From CAWJNF01 sp963844235 (lineage in GTDB: Bacteria > Actinomycetota > Thermoleophilia > Gaiellales > Gaiellaceae): a stretch of DNA of 64,000 nucleotides. The notes beneath the pieces are model-generated. The model was not told the DNA's origin, made no database searches, and saw only the letters and a program-made list of their open reading frames with translations. Positions 44,236 to 52,125 of the stretch are shown piece by piece. Where the stretch lies: assembly GCA_963844235.1 (NCBI GenBank), contig CAWJNF010000005.1, forward strand, positions 124,001 to 188,000, in the 5' to 3' direction. The translations under genes and the position numbers were made by a program. Within the stretch, counting starts at the first letter, position 1; each line of letters begins with the position of its first letter.

Positions 44236-44907
44236 TCATCCTCCTCGCTGCGGGTCATGCACCGAGCGATCGCCGGCGCCGACCCGCGCGTTGGGCGGGT
44301 ACGGCTCGAGGTCGTTGACGAATCCCGGCTGGGCCTCGACGCGCGCCAGCCAGCCTCCAACAGCCGGGAACGCGTCCATGTTGATGCCGGACTCATGCGC
44401 GATGTGCGTGTACGCGTAGAGCCCGATGTCGGCGACCGTGTAGCGGCCGCCGGTGAGGAAGTCGTTCCCGGCGAGGCCCCGCTCGAGCGCCTCGAGCGCC
44501 GCCCGGCCGGCCTCGAGCTTCTGCTCGAACACCTCGGGGCGCTGCTCATCGCGACCGGTGAGCCGCCAGAAGCGCGCGGTGCCGACGTTGGGCTCGAGCA
44601 GGTTCTGCTCGAAGAAGAGCCACTGGTGCACGCGGGCCCGGCCGAGGCGGTCGCCGGGCAGGTACGGCGTTCCCTCGGCGAGGTAGAGCAGGATGGCGTT
44701 CGACTCCGGGAGGCATTCGCCGTCGGCGAGCTCGAGGACCGGCGTCCGACCCGCCGGGTTACGCGCGAGGTACTCGGCGCTCAGCGTCTCGCCGGCGAAG
44801 AGGTCGACGGGCACGCGCTCGTAGCGCAGGCCGAGATGAGCCAGGAGGATCCTCGCCTTGAGGCAGTTTGCCGAGGGCCCGAAGTCGTACAGGCGCAGCG
44901 ACGTCAT
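44236..44907 (-). CDS. Glutathione S-transferase-like protein in the BMC operon
   Basis: 223 residues. N-terminal thioredoxin-like GST domain (LRLYDFGPSANCLKARILLAHLGLRYERVPVDL, NPAGRTPVLELADG, ESNAILLYLAE) and C-terminal helical domain with FLTGGRYTVADIGLYAY. Fold-level assignment is firm. Most actinobacteria use mycothiol rather than glutathione, so the cosubstrate is unclear; a thiol-dependent aldehyde-handling or isomerase role would fit the context. Confidence 0.87.
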   Translation of the reverse strand: MTSLRLYDFGPSANCLKARILLAHLGLRYERVPVDLFAGETLSAEYLARNPAGRTPVLELADGECLPESNAILLYLAEGTPYLPGDRLGRARVHQWLFFEQNLLEPNVGTARFWRLTGRDEQRPEVFEQKLEAGRAALEALERGLAGNDFLTGGRYTVADIGLYAYTHIAHESGINMDAFPAVGGWLARVEAQPGFVNDLEPYPPNARVGAGDRSVHDPQRGG

Positions 44908-44911
44908 CCGG

Positions 44912-45391
44912 TCATCCCAGCGTGGCGCGTAGGCGCACGCCGCGATCCAGCTCGTTCCACGGGATGATCGCGTCGATCGCGGCCTGGATCCGGTTGATCG
45001 CCATGAGCAGATGCTCGATCACGACCGCGAACTCCTCGGCCGTGTCCGGCCGCCACTCGCGGAGCACCTCTGCCGCACGCCGGATCAGCGCCACCGTCTC
45101 GGCCATCTCCCACTTCGCGGTACGGGCGGCGATCCGGTCGAGCAGCAGTGCGGAGACCTCGGTCAGCTCGGGCAGGCGCAGGTCGCCGGCGAGGGCGGCC
45201 TGGCGGCACACCTGTAGCTGCTCGCCGGCCCAGAACAGATCGAAGTTGCAGTAGAGGACGCATGGCACGTTGCCCATGGGCGGCAGCGAGAAGCTCCGCA
45301 GGCGAGTCACGTCGGGCGGCTCGCCGACCCAGCGCTCGGCCGTGAACTGCCGCAGCTCGTCGACGAGCTCGGTGGCGCTCCGGCGACCCAC
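44912..45391 (-). CDS. Helical protein of unknown function in the BMC operon
   Basis: 159 residues, start ATG 45391 overlapping the DUF3830 stop. It is predicted all-helical: TELVDELRQFTAERW, LFWAGEQLQVCRQAALAG, LTEVSALLLDRIAARTAKWEMAETVALIRRAAEVLREW, EEFAVVIEHLLMAINRIQAAIDAIIPW, consistent with a four-helix bundle. Three cysteines are in the first half (VPCVLYC, QVC). No family recognised. Its position between shell and cargo genes marks it as a candidate core enzyme or scaffold. Confidence 0.75.
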   Translation of the reverse strand: MGRRSATELVDELRQFTAERWVGEPPDVTRLRSFSLPPMGNVPCVLYCNFDLFWAGEQLQVCRQAALAGDLRLPELTEVSALLLDRIAARTAKWEMAETVALIRRAAEVLREWRPDTAEEFAVVIEHLLMAINRIQAAIDAIIPWNELDRGVRLRATLG

Positions 45392-45771
45392 TACGAAGGC
45401 TCCAGCCGCACGGGCAGGTGACCCGCCTCGAGAAGGCGCCGACCGCAGCGTCCGAGCCCCTCGAGGTTCGAGCGCACCCGCGCGAAGTAGGAGACCTCGC
45501 CGAACGGCTGGGTCTCGCCGTAGAAGAGGCAGATCGTCTGCCTGCCGGGGTAGTAGCCGATGTCGCCGGCGACGACGTTCAGCTTCGGATTCTCCTGCTC
45601 GGCGAAGAACGGCACCATGATGATGGTCTCCTCGCCGGCGAACTTGGCATGCACCATCGTCCCGTCCAGGGGCAGCACCGAACGCATGTAAGCGCAGATA
45701 TGCGGGGCGTCGTCCTCGAGCAGCTCGGCCTCGATGACCTCTGCCTCGCAGATGATCCGGAACGCGCCCAT
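45391..45771 (-). CDS. DUF3830 family (cyclophilin-like fold) protein in the BMC operon
   Basis: 126 residues: VIEAELLEDDAPHICAYMRSVLPLDGTMVHAKFAGEE, GDIGYYPGRQTICLFYGETQPFG, RVRSNLEGLGRCGRRLLEAGHLPV. This matches the DUF3830 pattern (AELLEDxAPxTC...PLxG...YPG...LxxYG). The fold is cyclophilin-like; no enzyme activity is established. DUF3830 genes often sit with amidohydrolase or amine-catabolism genes. Start and stop overlap both neighbours. Confidence 0.8.
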   Translation of the reverse strand: MGAFRIICEAEVIEAELLEDDAPHICAYMRSVLPLDGTMVHAKFAGEETIIMVPFFAEQENPKLNVVAGDIGYYPGRQTICLFYGETQPFGEVSYFARVRSNLEGLGRCGRRLLEAGHLPVRLEPS

Positions 45772-46049
45772 TACTCCTCGGTGGCGGGCAGCACCCTGGC
45801 GACGTCGTCGTGCGGCCGCGGGATCAGGTGTGCGGAGACGAGCTCCCCGACCTTCTTGGCAGCGGTGGCGCCGGCGTCGATCGCGGCCTTGACCGCGCCC
45901 ACGTCACCCGTGACGACGACGGTGACGTAACCGCCGCCGATCGACTCCCGACCCACGAGCGTGACATTCGCAGCCTTCACCATCACGTCAGCGGCCTCGA
46001 TCGCGGCAACGAGCCCCCGCGTCTCGATCAACCCCAGCGCTCCGTTCAT
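45771..46049 (-). CDS. Microcompartment hexamer shell protein (BMC-H)
   Basis: 92 residues from ATG 46049, preceded by GAGGAGG. Canonical BMC fold: ALGLIETRGLVAAIEAADVMVKAANVTLVGRESIGGGYVTVVVTGDVGAVKAAIDAGATAAKKVGE broken here for brevity into its start ALGLIETRG, pore loop SIGGGYV and helix AVKAAIDAGA. It would form the main facets of the shell. It is the only BMC-H gene in the window. Confidence 0.94.
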   Translation of the reverse strand: MNGALGLIETRGLVAAIEAADVMVKAANVTLVGRESIGGGYVTVVVTGDVGAVKAAIDAGATAAKKVGELVSAHLIPRPHDDVARVLPATEE

Positions 46050-46068
46050 GTGTCCTCCTCTGTCGGTC

Positions 46069-46093
46069 GGGTCGGATGAGATCCGGCCCCTAC
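46069..46093. repeat. Palindromic repeat (REP-like), GAG-centre copy
   Basis: GGGTCGGAT-GAG-ATCCGGCCCCTAC just upstream of the BMC-H gene, paired with the copy at 46119. Confidence 0.8.
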
Positions 46094-46118
46094 ACCTTCA
46101 CGACACGGTTCGGGATTC

Positions 46119-46146
46119 GTAGGGGCCGGATATATCCGGCCCCTAC
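46119..46146. repeat. Palindromic repeat (REP-like), perfect 28-bp palindrome
   Basis: Both arms are complete (GTAGGGGCCGGATA and its reverse complement), directly after the aldehyde dehydrogenase stop. With 46069-46093 it separates cargo genes from shell genes in the operon. Confidence 0.9.
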
Positions 46147-46160
46147 ATCTGCCGAGCTCC

Positions 46161-48059
46161 TCATTCCGCGTACCAGTCGAACCGCTCCGTTCCGATGTTC
46201 ACGTGCACGTTCTTCGTCTCGAGGTACTCCCAGAGCGACTCGAGGCCGAGGTCGTGGCCGGTGCCGCTCTCCTTGTAGCCGCCGAAGGGCGCCTCGCTCG
46301 GGTAGGCGCTGAAGTGGTTGACCCAGATCGACCCCGCTTCGAGCCGGTGCGCTACCCGATGGGCGCGACCCGCGTCGCGCGTCCAGACACCCGCGGCGAG
46401 CCCGTAGCGCACGTCGTTCGCAAGGCGCACCGCCTCTTCCTCTCCGTCGAACGGGATGACGACGACGACCGGGCCGAAGATCTCCTCCTGGGCGATCCGC
46501 ATGTCGTTCGTCACGCCGGCGAACACCGTCGGCTCGATGAAGTTGCCGGCGGCGAGCTCCGGGTCGTCGGGCCGCTTGCCTCCGAGCACGACCGTCGCGC
46601 CTTCCGCCTTGCCGATCTCGACGTACTCGTAGACCCGGTCGCACTGGCGTTTGTTGATGAGGGCGCCGAGCTGCGTCTCCCACCGGGGCGGCAGCCCGAT
46701 CCGGATCCGGCCCGCCTTGTCCGCGAAGCGCTGCACGAACTCGTCGTAGACGGGGCGCTCGACGAGGACCCGCGAGCCGGCCGAGCAGACCTCTCCCTGC
46801 GCGAGGTAGATGCCGAACACCGACCCGATGACCGCCTGGTCGAGGTCGGCGTCGGCGAAGACGATCGACGGCGACTTGCCGCCGAGCTCCAGCGACACGC
46901 GCTTGATCGTGCCCGCGCCCGCGCGCATGACCGAGCGGCCCGTGACGGTCGAGCCCGTGAACGCGAGCTTGTCGACGTCGGGGTGCTCGGCGAGCGCGGC
47001 CCCGGCAAGCTCGCCGAGCCCGGGAACCACGTTGAAGACGCCCGGTGGAGCTCCGGCCTCCAGGCAGATCCGGCCCAGCTCGAGGCACGTGAGCGGTGCG
47101 AGCTCGGGTGCCTTGAGGACGACGGTGTTCCCCGCCGCCAGCGCCGCCGATCCCTTGCGGCAGGCGATGTGGAGCGGGAAGTTCCACGGGATGATCATGC
47201 CGACCACGCCCATCGGCTCCTTGCGCACGTAGTCGAGGGACGCTTTCGGGAGCGCGAGCACACGGCCGTCGATCGTCCGGACGAGCCCCTGGTAGAACCG
47301 CCACGGGTCCCAGCACGCCGGAAGGTCGACGAGCGCCGCCTCGCGGATCGGCTTGCCGACGTCGTGGCTCTCGACCTTCGCGAGGTACTCCTGCTCGGCC
47401 TCGATCAGCTCCGCGATGCGGAGCAGGATCCGAGCCCGTTTGTCCGGATCGAGGTCGCGCCATGCCGGGAACGCAGCCCGCGCCGCGCGTACCGCGCGGT
47501 CGACGTCCTCGGCCTGGGCGGCGGCGACCTCCACGATCGTCCGGTTCGTGGCCGGGTCGATCGTCGGCACCGTCTCGCCGGCGGCGGCGTCCACCCACTC
47601 GCCGCCGATCAGCAGCCGCGACTGCAGGCGCTCGTAGTCGGGCAGCCCCTCGACACGTTGTTCCGAGCTCGGCACGTTCCGTGACACATCTGTAGGGGGT
47701 CTGACCCCATGGGTCAGACCCCTCGACAGGCCCGAAAGAGCCGGTGGCGGAAGCCCGCCCGCCCCGGGGCGGGGCGGTGGCGGTGGGCTCACGACGGCCG
47801 GCCCGCCGCTCGAGACGCCGCGCGTCAGGCCGCTGAGCGCGGGGGAGGGCAGCCCCCCGGCACCGGGACGCGCCGGAGCGGCGACCGTCGCGGTGGGCGT
47901 CACGGTCGAGTAGGTGGAGCCCTCGACGAGCCGGATGCCGAGCAGATCGGCGGCGTCTCTGGCCGCGTCCGTGAGCACGGTGTGCTCGCGGAGCATGAGC
48001 TCCCGCTCGCCCGTCTCCGCGAGCCGCTGGACGTCGTCGGCGGTGACGACGTGCTTCAC
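46161..48059 (-). CDS. Non-acylating aldehyde dehydrogenase with BMC-targeting N-terminal extension
   Basis: GTG 48059 overlaps the stop of the FMN subunit (GTGA). 632 residues, against about 490 usual. Residues 1-48 (VKHVVTADDVQRLAETGERE..., TDAARDAADLLGIRLVEG) resemble the EutQ-type N-terminal motif. Residues about 50-130 form a Pro/Gly linker with the motif RPGAGGLPxPALSGLxRG twice (64-81, 97-114). The ALDH domain has general-base Glu391 in SLELGGKSP and nucleophile Cys425 in GEVCSAGSR, so it oxidises aldehyde to acid with NAD(P) without CoA. It is the likely signature enzyme of the shell. Confidence 0.92.
   Translation of the reverse strand: MKHVVTADDVQRLAETGERELMLREHTVLTDAARDAADLLGIRLVEGSTYSTVTPTATVAAPARPGAGGLPSPALSGLTRGVSSGGPAVVSPPPPPRPGAGGLPPPALSGLSRGLTHGVRPPTDVSRNVPSSEQRVEGLPDYERLQSRLLIGGEWVDAAAGETVPTIDPATNRTIVEVAAAQAEDVDRAVRAARAAFPAWRDLDPDKRARILLRIAELIEAEQEYLAKVESHDVGKPIREAALVDLPACWDPWRFYQGLVRTIDGRVLALPKASLDYVRKEPMGVVGMIIPWNFPLHIACRKGSAALAAGNTVVLKAPELAPLTCLELGRICLEAGAPPGVFNVVPGLGELAGAALAEHPDVDKLAFTGSTVTGRSVMRAGAGTIKRVSLELGGKSPSIVFADADLDQAVIGSVFGIYLAQGEVCSAGSRVLVERPVYDEFVQRFADKAGRIRIGLPPRWETQLGALINKRQCDRVYEYVEIGKAEGATVVLGGKRPDDPELAAGNFIEPTVFAGVTNDMRIAQEEIFGPVVVVIPFDGEEEAVRLANDVRYGLAAGVWTRDAGRAHRVAHRLEAGSIWVNHFSAYPSEAPFGGYKESGTGHDLGLESLWEYLETKNVHVNIGTERFDWYAE
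47696..47722. repeat. 12-bp-arm palindrome inside the aldehyde dehydrogenase linker
   Basis: GGGGTCTGACCC and GGGTCAGACCCC flank CAT, within the codons for residues about 113-122 (RGLTHGVRPP). It is unrelated in sequence to the GTAGGGG family and looks like a mobile palindrome absorbed into a tolerant linker. Confidence 0.7.
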
Positions 48060-49390
48060 CGGTCTCGGATCCTCCCGATCAGCGGGATGCCGGTGATCGC
48101 CTCCGCCTCGAGCGTGAGCGAGCGGAGGTCTTCCGGCTCCAGGTTGTGGACGTCGGACTTGCCGCAGCAGCGGGCGAGCATCTGGATCTCCATGGTCATG
48201 GCGTTGATGAAGTTGACGACCCGTTCGGTGGCGGCGTCGACCTCGAGGCGGGCCGCGAGCTCGGGATCCTGCGTGGTCACGCCGACCGGGCAGAGCCCCG
48301 TGTGGCACTCCCGGCAGGTGCCGGGCGTCACGCCGAGCTTCTCGTAGTCCTCGACGTAGAGCGGGGCGTTGCAGTTGAGGGCGATCATCGCCGCGGTCGC
48401 GATGTACGCGGCGTCGGCGCCGAGCGCGAGCGCTTTCGCGGCGTCGATGCCGGAGCGGATGCCGCCGGCCGCGATCAGCTGGATCTCGCCGTACTTGCCG
48501 ATGTCGATGAGCGCCTCGCGCGCCTCGACGACCGCGGCGAGCGTCGGGATGCCGGTGTGGTCGAGCAGGAGAAGGGGAGACGCGGCGGTGGCGCCCTCCA
48601 TCCCGTCGATGACGATGACGTCGGCGCCGGCCTTGGCCGCGAGGCGCACGTCGTCGAAGACCCGGCAGGCGCCGAGCTTCACGTAGACCGGCACCCGGTG
48701 GTCGGTCGCCTCCCTGATCTCCTCGATCTTGAGGCGCAGGTCGTCGGCCCCGATGAAGTCGGGGTGGCGGACGGGCGAGCGCTGGTCGACGCCGACCGGC
48801 AGGTCACGCATGTTCGCGACCTCGTCCGAGACCTTGAAACCGAGCAGGACGCCGCCGGTGCCAGGTTTCGCTCCCTGGCCGATCACGATCTCCACCGCGT
48901 CGGCCTGCTTCATGTGGTGCGGGTTGTTGCCGTAGTGGCTCGGCGTGACCTGGTAGACCAGCGTCGTCGAGGCGGCGCGCTCGCGGTGGTGCATGCCGCC
49001 GTCGCCGGTCGTGGTCGACGTGCCGACCAGCGACGCGGCCCGGCCGAGCGCCTCCTTCGCGTTCCCCGACAGGGCGCCGAAGCTCATGCCGGAGATGCAG
49101 ATCGGGGTCGAGAGGACGACGGGGTTCTCGGAGCGTGTGCCGAGCACCGTCGTGGTCTCGCAGCGCTCCCGGTAGCCCTCGAGCGGGACTCGGGAGAGGG
49201 TGCACGGGATGAACGTGAGGTCGTCGAAGCTCGGTACCCGCCGCGTCGTCGAGAACGCGCCCATGACGTAGCGCCCGAGCTGGGCCTTGCGCTGGATGTC
49301 CTCGATCGTCTCGAGTGACCACACGTGCGAGGCGCGCTGCGTCCGGTGAGCGGCCGGGTCGAGTCCGTCGTTGCCGTTGTGATCCGACAT
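48056..49390 (-). CDS. FMN- and Fe-S-binding glutamate-synthase-like subunit (MgsC/GlxD/GltB-central type)
   Basis: 444 residues from ATG 49390. TIM-barrel glutamate synthase central domain: STPICISGMSFGALSGNAKEAL, TTTGDGGM, GQGAKPGTGGVL, YVKLGA, VIDGMEGATAASP, AAGGIRSGIDAAKALALGADA, and cysteines CRECHTGLCPVGVTTQ for a 3Fe-4S cluster. With the two following subunits it corresponds to the GltB large chain cut into three genes, as in N-methylglutamate synthase (MgsABC) and GlxBCD. It would transfer an amine group to 2-oxoglutarate. Confidence 0.9.
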   Translation of the reverse strand: MSDHNGNDGLDPAAHRTQRASHVWSLETIEDIQRKAQLGRYVMGAFSTTRRVPSFDDLTFIPCTLSRVPLEGYRERCETTTVLGTRSENPVVLSTPICISGMSFGALSGNAKEALGRAASLVGTSTTTGDGGMHHRERAASTTLVYQVTPSHYGNNPHHMKQADAVEIVIGQGAKPGTGGVLLGFKVSDEVANMRDLPVGVDQRSPVRHPDFIGADDLRLKIEEIREATDHRVPVYVKLGACRVFDDVRLAAKAGADVIVIDGMEGATAASPLLLLDHTGIPTLAAVVEAREALIDIGKYGEIQLIAAGGIRSGIDAAKALALGADAAYIATAAMIALNCNAPLYVEDYEKLGVTPGTCRECHTGLCPVGVTTQDPELAARLEVDAATERVVNFINAMTMEIQMLARCCGKSDVHNLEPEDLRSLTLEAEAITGIPLIGRIRDR

Positions 49391-49411
49391 CAGCGAACTA
49401 TCTTCCTCGAC

Positions 49412-50104
49412 TCATAACGCTTCCTTCCAGACCGCGAACTCCTTCTTGTCGTAGCGCCACAGCTTCCCCGCCGAGCGCACCTTCTTCCACTCCTTGGCCG
49501 GCCCGAGCCCGAACGGCGTGACCGTGTCGGCCAGCCACGCGAGCTCCTCGTCGGTTGCCTCCTCGAGCACCGTGTCGGAACCGAGGTCCTTCACCTCGCC
49601 GCCACAGAACAGCTCGCCCTGGTACATCGAGTCGCCGAACGCTTCGGCGGCGTCGCCGCAGACGACGAGCCGGCCCTTCTGCATCATGAAGCCGGTCATG
49701 TAGCCGGTCGAGCCGCCGATCAGGATCGTCCCGCCCTTGACCGCGATCCCGCTCCTCGCCCCCGCGTTTCCCTCGACCACCACGAGCCCGCCCCGGATCG
49801 ACGGAGCCGTCGACGAGCCGGAGCTGCCGTGCACGGCGATCTTGCCGTTCATCATGTCGGCGCCGACCGACCAGCCCGCGTCGCCGTGGACCTCGATGTC
49901 GAGACCATCGGAGAGGGCTCCGCAGAAGTAGCCGACGTCGCCGCGGAAGACGATCCGAGCGGGCTGGAGGATGCCGACCGCGAGGCTATGGCGCGAGCCG
50001 GGGTTGAGCACCTCGATCTCGCGCTTCCCGGCCGCGATCGCGTCCTTGAGCTCGGAGTTGATCTCCCGCGTCGTCTTCCCGTGACCGTCGATCGTCGCGG
50101 TCAT
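49412..50104 (-). CDS. GXGXG-domain glutamate-synthase-like subunit (MgsB/GlxC type)
   Basis: ATG 50104 (MTATIDGHGKTTREINSELK). 230 residues of right-handed beta-helix with the repeating G-x-x-G-x-x-x-G pattern: VFRGDVGYFCGALSDGLDIEVHGDAG is the start of the helix, with later turns such as MNGKIAVHGSSG, RGGLVVVEGNAGARSG and KGGTILIGGSTGYMTGFMM. It corresponds to the GltB C-terminal domain that supports the ammonia tunnel. The C-terminal 60 residues, TDEELAWLADTV..., are as in MgsB/GlxC proteins. Between the amidotransferase and FMN genes. Confidence 0.88.
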   Translation of the reverse strand: MTATIDGHGKTTREINSELKDAIAAGKREIEVLNPGSRHSLAVGILQPARIVFRGDVGYFCGALSDGLDIEVHGDAGWSVGADMMNGKIAVHGSSGSSTAPSIRGGLVVVEGNAGARSGIAVKGGTILIGGSTGYMTGFMMQKGRLVVCGDAAEAFGDSMYQGELFCGGEVKDLGSDTVLEEATDEELAWLADTVTPFGLGPAKEWKKVRSAGKLWRYDKKEFAVWKEAL

Positions 50105-50135
50105 CCGTGGCTGCCCCGGCGAAGGTGTCCGACTC

Positions 50136-51053
50136 CTAGATGTTCCACGCGCGGGCCTCGCCACCGGCCAGCTCGTACGTCTGGAACTCCCGCTCGTCGC
50201 CGAAGGCGCCGGCGAGCGCGATGCCCTCGGAGACGACCGCCACCCAGTCGTCCGTCTCGGCCACGAGGCACGGCTTCGTCGAGAAGCGGTCGCGCGCGAC
50301 CCCGAAGCCCTCGGGCGTCGAGACGAGGTACGTGAAGGATCCGTCGAGGTCGTCGATCGACCGCCGCACCGCCTCGTCGAGCGACAGTCCGCCGGCCATC
50401 TGCTCGGCGAGGTAGACGGCGACGAACTCCGTGTCGTTGTCGGTCTGGAACGAGTAGCCGCGCATCTCGTAGATGCGGCGATTCTTGTAGTAGTTCGTCA
50501 CGTGGCCGTTGTGGGCGACGGTCACATCCGGGAACGGCCGCGCCCAGAACGGATGCGAGTGGTTGACGTCGACCCGGGACTCGGTCGCCATGCGGACGTG
50601 GCCGATCGCATGGGTGAACGGGATGCCGCCGAGCGACCAGCGCTCGAAGATCGTCCGGGCATCGGCGGTGTACTTGATCACCTCGAGGCGCTCTCCGAGC
50701 GAGAAGACGCGCACGCCCGGGCTCGTCTGCTCGACGTCCTCGGCCAGCGCCTGGAGTCCTGAGGGCGACCCGTCCTCGGGCGTGAACCCGACCCGGAAGT
50801 AGCCTTCGTGGTAGTCGTCCTCGGCAAGCGTCCCGTGGCGGTCGACAGCCTCGAGCACGCGGTCACGTGCGGAGAGGCCGCCGTCGTCGCCGGCCCAGAC
50901 CGAAGCGACATGCGAACCGTCGTGCGGGGCCCCGTACAGGGAAAGGCCGGTCGAATCGGGCCCGCGGCCGAAGAGCGCCTGCAGCATCCCCGTGATGCTC
51001 TCCGCGACCGGAGCGCCCTCCCGCTTGGCCAGAAATCCCGCGATCCCGCACAT
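50136..51053 (-). CDS. Class II glutamine-amidotransferase-like subunit (MgsA/GlxB type)
   Basis: ATG 51053 gives the N-terminal nucleophile Cys2 (MCGIAGFLAKREG). 305 residues: GRGPDSTGLSLYG, GHVRMATESRVDVNHSHPF with the catalytic Arg/His region, VAHNGHVTNY, QTDNDTEFVAVYL, IDDLDGSFTYLV, ARDRFSTKPCLV. It would cleave a gamma-glutamyl amide to release ammonia or, as in N-methylglutamate synthase, an alkylamine for the FMN subunit. An amide made by one of the three glutamine-synthetase-like ligases is the natural substrate. Confidence 0.9.
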   Translation of the reverse strand: MCGIAGFLAKREGAPVAESITGMLQALFGRGPDSTGLSLYGAPHDGSHVASVWAGDDGGLSARDRVLEAVDRHGTLAEDDYHEGYFRVGFTPEDGSPSGLQALAEDVEQTSPGVRVFSLGERLEVIKYTADARTIFERWSLGGIPFTHAIGHVRMATESRVDVNHSHPFWARPFPDVTVAHNGHVTNYYKNRRIYEMRGYSFQTDNDTEFVAVYLAEQMAGGLSLDEAVRRSIDDLDGSFTYLVSTPEGFGVARDRFSTKPCLVAETDDWVAVVSEGIALAGAFGDEREFQTYELAGGEARAWNI

Positions 51054-51072
51054 CGTCAGCCTCCTGTGAGCT

Positions 51073-52125
51073 TCATGTCCAGATCGGGTTCTCCCACAGG
51101 CGCTGGCGCGCGCCGAGGCGCATGTCGACCGCCCGCCGGTACACGGCCGTCGCCCAGGCGACGTCCTCGATGCCGAGCCCGACGGGAGAGACCAGGATCC
51201 GCTCGTCCGCGCTCGTGCGGCCGGGATGGTCGCCGGCGAGGATCGCTCCCAGGGGAACCACGTTCTCCTCTCGCACGATCCCGGCGGCCTTTCCGCGTGC
51301 CAGCGGCCGCGACGGGTGATAGGTCTCGTGTGCGAAGTCGTCCGTGACGAGCAGGTCGGCGGCCGCGAGCGCGTCGAGCGCCGGATCGTGCGACGACACC
51401 GATACGAGCAGCATCCCCGGCTCGAACCAGTCCGATGTGAAGAACGGGGCGGGCGCCATGGTCGCCGGGACGACGACGTGCGCGCCGCGAGCCGCTGCGC
51501 GCGGGTCGTCGACGACGACGATCGGCGGGCGCCCGTCCTGCTCGCTCGCGACGAACGCATCCGTCTGCGCGCGGCTCGGGTCGTAGAGGCGGATCTCCTC
51601 GAGCGCAGGCAGGCAGCGCTCGAGCCCGGCGAGCTGCGTACGCGACTGAACTCCCGCGCCGTAGAGAGCGAGCACGGAGGCATCCTCGACGGCGAGCGCG
51701 CGCGCCGCGAGGCCCGACACGGCGCCGGTCCGCATCGCGGAGACCACCGTGCCGTCCATGAAGCACACCGGCAGCCCGGTCTCGGGATCCGACAGGAGCA
51801 CGACGCCGATCCCGCGAGGCAGTCCGCGGCCCGGATTCTGGGGCACGCTCGGGATCCACTTGATCCCGGCCATGCCGATCGAGCCCCCGACGTAGGCGGG
51901 CATGGCCATGATCCGGCCGAGCTTCTCGTCGGTGTCGAGATCGTCGGACCAGTGCAGTGCCGCCTTCTGGGGTAGCACGGTCTCGCCGCGATGGTGCAGG
52001 ACGAGCGTTTCCTCGATGGTCGCCAGGCAGGCATCCATGTCGAGCCCACCCGCGGCGACCACGTCCTCTTGCGAGAGGTGGAGGAAATCGACCGCCACTC
52101 CGGGAAGATACGTTCGGGCAGTCAC
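51073..52125 (-). CDS. Ornithine cyclodeaminase/mu-crystallin family NAD(P)-dependent enzyme
   Basis: GTG 52125 overlaps the stop of the membrane-protein gene (GTGA). 350 residues. VDFLHLSQEDVVAAGGLDMDACLATIEE, VPQNPGRGLPRGIGVVLLSDPETGLPVCFMDGTVVSAMRTGAVSGLAARAL is the catalytic half in segments, and ALYGAGVQSRTQL is the Rossmann loop. Members include cyclodeaminases, alanine dehydrogenase and ketimine reductases that act on imines and secondary amines. In this operon it could oxidise an N-alkylglutamate to glutamate plus aldehyde; that is an inference. Confidence 0.85.
   Translation of the reverse strand: MTARTYLPGVAVDFLHLSQEDVVAAGGLDMDACLATIEETLVLHHRGETVLPQKAALHWSDDLDTDEKLGRIMAMPAYVGGSIGMAGIKWIPSVPQNPGRGLPRGIGVVLLSDPETGLPVCFMDGTVVSAMRTGAVSGLAARALAVEDASVLALYGAGVQSRTQLAGLERCLPALEEIRLYDPSRAQTDAFVASEQDGRPPIVVVDDPRAAARGAHVVVPATMAPAPFFTSDWFEPGMLLVSVSSHDPALDALAAADLLVTDDFAHETYHPSRPLARGKAAGIVREENVVPLGAILAGDHPGRTSADERILVSPVGLGIEDVAWATAVYRRAVDMRLGARQRLWENPIWT

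Noticed and set aside
48056..51053. The trio as the complete N-methylglutamate pathway for methylamine
   Set aside because: The synthase-like subunits and GmaS-like ligases are present, but no multi-subunit N-methylglutamate dehydrogenase (MgdABCD) is seen; a different dehydrogenase would be required, so methylamine itself is only one option.
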